Shown in pieces: positions 12,453-14,209 of a DNA stretch of 14,209 bases; within the stretch, counting starts at the first letter, position 1, and each line of letters starts with the position of its first letter. A program made the position numbers and the translations under genes. Source of the stretch: Pseudomonadota bacterium. Lineage in GTDB: Bacteria; Desulfobacterota; Desulfobacteria; Desulfobacterales; ETH-SRB1. The notes below the pieces were generated by a model. The model worked only from the letters and a program-made list of their open reading frames with translations. It was not told the origin of the DNA and searched no databases. The stretch is taken from the NCBI GenBank assembly GCA_018897415.1, contig JAHIKR010000295.1, forward strand, positions 1-14,209. The letters are read 5' to 3'.

Positions 12453-13466
12453 TTATGTTATCTTGTGAATTATTAAATCTTTTATAGCTTTATCTAATTT
12501 TTTTAATTCGTAGATTTTAAGAAGGTCTTCGCTCTTTCCGATCAAGGGGACCATCTCTTCTTCTAGTTTTTGGCTTAGCCGTTTGCCGGATATGGACTCG
12601 GCTTCTAATCCGTAGAGAATTTTTTTGTCTTTCTGGGTTTCTTCAAGGTATTGCTGGTTTTTGTAATCTCTTTTATGGACTTCTTTGAGCCAGTTTTTAT
12701 TTTTAACGCGCATTTCTTCCGGCTCTTTGATTTGATATCGGGATAGCTTAACTTCTTCCGGGGTGAGCATGTCCGGATGGATTAAATCAATTACCCGGGT
12801 GTTCGGTATGCCGTAAAATTTCAGGTTATTCATAAAAGCGTCTCTGATGATCCAGCCGCTGGGATCATAGTCAACTATGCTGAATAGATAAAAGGAGCGC
12901 TGCAAATTAATCTTTGCTTCTTTTAAGGTGTCTACGAAATATTCTACGTTAAGGACTGACGGCTGGCCGCCAAGAGCAAGAATGGAGACGTTGTATTTGT
13001 CGGCGATATCAGATAAGAATGCCTGATGGCCAAGTTTTTCTGAGAAAAGAATTATATTGGCATTGGCTCCCACTCTTCTGTTGGCTTGGTTATCGTCGCG
13101 GAAGCCGATGTCTTTGTATTCCATGACTGCTATTTCTTTGACCATGTAGACGATGTTATCAATGAGCTGGGCATATTGATCTGTTTCCTGGGCCAAAGCG
13201 CCGGCTCGGGAAAGAGTCGGCTTAATATACATGTACCAGAATGTTCTTAGGAGTTCTTTTAACGGCGGCTTCTCTTTTGTTACGATTCGCTCTCTGATCT
13301 GCCAAACAATGTTGCGCATTAGGCGGGCAACGTTAATCGGATAGTCGGTAGCGCCTTCGCTGAAATTTTGGATCAGCCATTCCTTGGGCTGGTCGTGGAT
13401 TAGCGCGTCGTAATGGCGGATACCGGCTTTGCGCAATCTGTCTCTTAAGGAGTCTTTTTTAGGCAT
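12453..13466 (-). CDS. Spo11 / topoisomerase VI A-like protein (stand-alone A subunit)
   Basis: In this 337-residue protein, residues 68-84 (PLKELLRTFWYMYIKPT) match the winged-helix motif with the catalytic tyrosine; Tyr78 aligns with Tyr135 in RDIFY of yeast Spo11. A TOPRIM domain follows, with Glu143 in NIILFSEKLGHQAF and Asp199-x-Asp201 in FSIVDYDPSG, the metal-binding residues. Length fits TopoVI A (about 350). Topo VI needs an ATPase B subunit, and none is on the circle. The stand-alone homologues called Topo mini-A, reported from mobile elements, are the best comparison. It may cleave or relax plasmid DNA, or aid replication or decatenation. It heads the operon with histone and HU genes, has no Shine-Dalgarno site, and is predicted to be leaderless. 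Confidence 0.88.
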   Translation of the reverse strand: MPKKDSLRDRLRKAGIRHYDALIHDQPKEWLIQNFSEGATDYPINVARLMRNIVWQIRERIVTKEKPPLKELLRTFWYMYIKPTLSRAGALAQETDQYAQLIDNIVYMVKEIAVMEYKDIGFRDDNQANRRVGANANIILFSEKLGHQAFLSDIADKYNVSILALGGQPSVLNVEYFVDTLKEAKINLQRSFYLFSIVDYDPSGWIIRDAFMNNLKFYGIPNTRVIDLIHPDMLTPEEVKLSRYQIKEPEEMRVKNKNWLKEVHKRDYKNQQYLEETQKDKKILYGLEAESISGKRLSQKLEEEMVPLIGKSEDLLKIYELKKLDKAIKDLIIHKIT

Positions 13467-13600
13467 ATTTTTAATTTACAGGAAATTGTCTTGTTTTGCA
13501 AGAATTATTTTGCTCTAATAGAAAATTTTTCTGTTAGAATGTAAAATTAGGGTATCTGGAGATATGGGTTTGAAGTAGCGAATGATAGGGATGTTTAGGG
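13467..13600. promoter_or_regulatory. Promoter region B, homologous to region A
   Basis: On the minus strand TTGCAA (13501-13496), a 17-base spacer and TAAATT (13478-13473) place transcription start at about 13466, the A of the topoisomerase-like ATG. The mRNA is therefore predicted to be leaderless. Both boxes are imperfect. GGTATCTGGAGATAT (13551-13565) matches the operator-like sites of region A, and GAATGATAGGGAT recurs at about 13580-13592. Bases 13498-13597 align to 741-840 at 68 of 100 positions. Confidence 0.7.
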
Positions 13601-13610
13601 GGAAACTTAT

Positions 13611-14209
13611 CTACCTGTCATTCAGCAAAGCTTTAAGGAATTGATGTTTTATGACGATATCTTTATATTCCGGCGTTGACCGGTCAGCGAACTTCTCAGC
13701 TCGAGTATAACAAATATCGGCATTTTTATAATCCTTCAAAGTCGTATACACTATCCCCATATTCCCCAACACATACCAGAGATTCGGCTTTACTTTAAGA
13801 GCCTCTTCGGCATAATAAATGGCTTTGCGTAGAAAAGTGTAATCCTTTTTAACCGCCGTCACCATCCCCTTCTCCGTATAGCAACAGCTCAACAAGTACA
13901 AAATATCAGCTTTAAAATCTGGCGTTGCTGCGACGACCGACAGCAATTCTTCGAAAATCCGAATAGCGCTATCGTAATCTTTAGAACTAAAATATGTGTT
14001 ACCGACTACAAAAGCCTCCTTCAGCCGGGATGCATCAACCCCCGTGCCAAAATATTTTTTTTGATTTGACGTCCCTTTCGCCAATGCCCCGTCCAGATCT
14101 TTTCCATTTTTGAAACTCGACAGAAAATCCGTCAGATCGTTCGTGAAAGACCCTTCGAGCGTTCCCTGGACCGCCGTAACAGCGACCTCGACGATCGTAT
14201 TACTTCCCG
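13611..14209 (-). CDS. Secreted TPR protein, C-terminal part (continues from base 1)
   Basis: This is the 3' part of the 351-residue gene that starts at 598. Bases 14069-14209 repeat 1-141, so residues in that stretch are counted once. Residues about 211-345 form three or four tetratricopeptide-like helical pairs: LKEAFVVGNTYFSSKDYDSA, ILYLLSCCYTEKG, LRKAIYYAEEALKVKPNLWY and VLGNMGIVYTTLKDYKNADI. These are protein-interaction scaffolds. An internal ATG at 14084 could be mistaken for the start if the circle is ignored, but the frame is open through the join to the signal peptide. Across the full gene the composition is more GC-rich than neighbours. It ends 11 bases from promoter region B. Confidence 0.88.
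   Translation of the reverse strand, partial: GSNTIVEVAVTAVQGTLEGSFTNDLTDFLSSFKNGKDLDGALAKGTSNQKKYFGTGVDASRLKEAFVVGNTYFSSKDYDSAIRIFEELLSVVAATPDFKADILYLLSCCYTEKGMVTAVKKDYTFLRKAIYYAEEALKVKPNLWYVLGNMGIVYTTLKDYKNADICYTRAEKFADRSTPEYKDIVIKHQFLKALLNDR
14069..14209. repeat. Terminal direct repeat, right copy (circular overlap)
   Basis: Identical to bases 1-141. Remove one copy to obtain the 14,068-bp circle. Confidence 0.95.

Overview
The window is a complete circular replicon, probably a bacterial plasmid, opened at an arbitrary point. Bases 1-141 are identical to bases 14069-14209, so the circle is 14,068 bp. One gene (a secreted tetratricopeptide-repeat protein) runs across the join and reads through it in frame. 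Plasmid identity rests on a RepA_C-type initiator gene (1847-2752) followed by iterons with DnaA-box-like cores and an AT-rich stretch, plus a tyrosine recombinase and a toxin-antitoxin pair. Shine-Dalgarno sites, sigma70-type promoters, a lipobox lipoprotein and signal peptides point to a bacterium with a Gram-negative type envelope. The WxxN beta-repeat protein and the bacterial histone resemble proteins I associate with Omnitrophota-like uncultured lineages. That host guess comes from memory and is weak.

Layout in plus-strand order. 939-2752 is a three-gene replication operon: a membrane-anchored helix-turn-helix/coiled-coil protein, a small XRE regulator and RepA. 2753-2980 is the putative origin, followed by a catalytic-domain-only tyrosine recombinase (2983-3576). 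3706-7151 holds four envelope proteins of unknown function: a 4-TM protein, a lipoprotein, a 664-residue exported protein and a 3-TM protein. 7324-9431 is a tight group with a beta-repeat protein, a 3-TM holin-sized protein and a papain-family protease. 9487-10149 is a HigBA-like toxin-antitoxin operon with a textbook promoter/operator. 10503-10949 is a small nuclease-like protein. 10950-11650 is a gene-free, hairpin-dense region containing a MITE-like 291-bp element. Downstream of it, on the minus strand, lies the operon 13466-11651.

The minus-strand operon is the most striking content. It encodes a Spo11/topoisomerase VI A-like protein without any B subunit, a histone-fold protein, a 51-residue coiled-coil protein and an HU/IHF-family protein, the last two translationally coupled. 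It looks like a plasmid-borne DNA-packaging and topology module made of both histone-type and HU-type architectural proteins.

The promoter regions of the replication operon (about 670-938) and of this operon (about 13467-13600) are homologous, at 68/100 identical positions without gaps. They share an operator-like motif, and both appear to drive leaderless mRNAs. Between these two copies sits the TPR gene, whose GC content is visibly higher, like a cargo gene inserted between duplicated promoter regions.

No relaxase, ParA/ParB pair, transposase, tRNA, rRNA or CRISPR array was seen.
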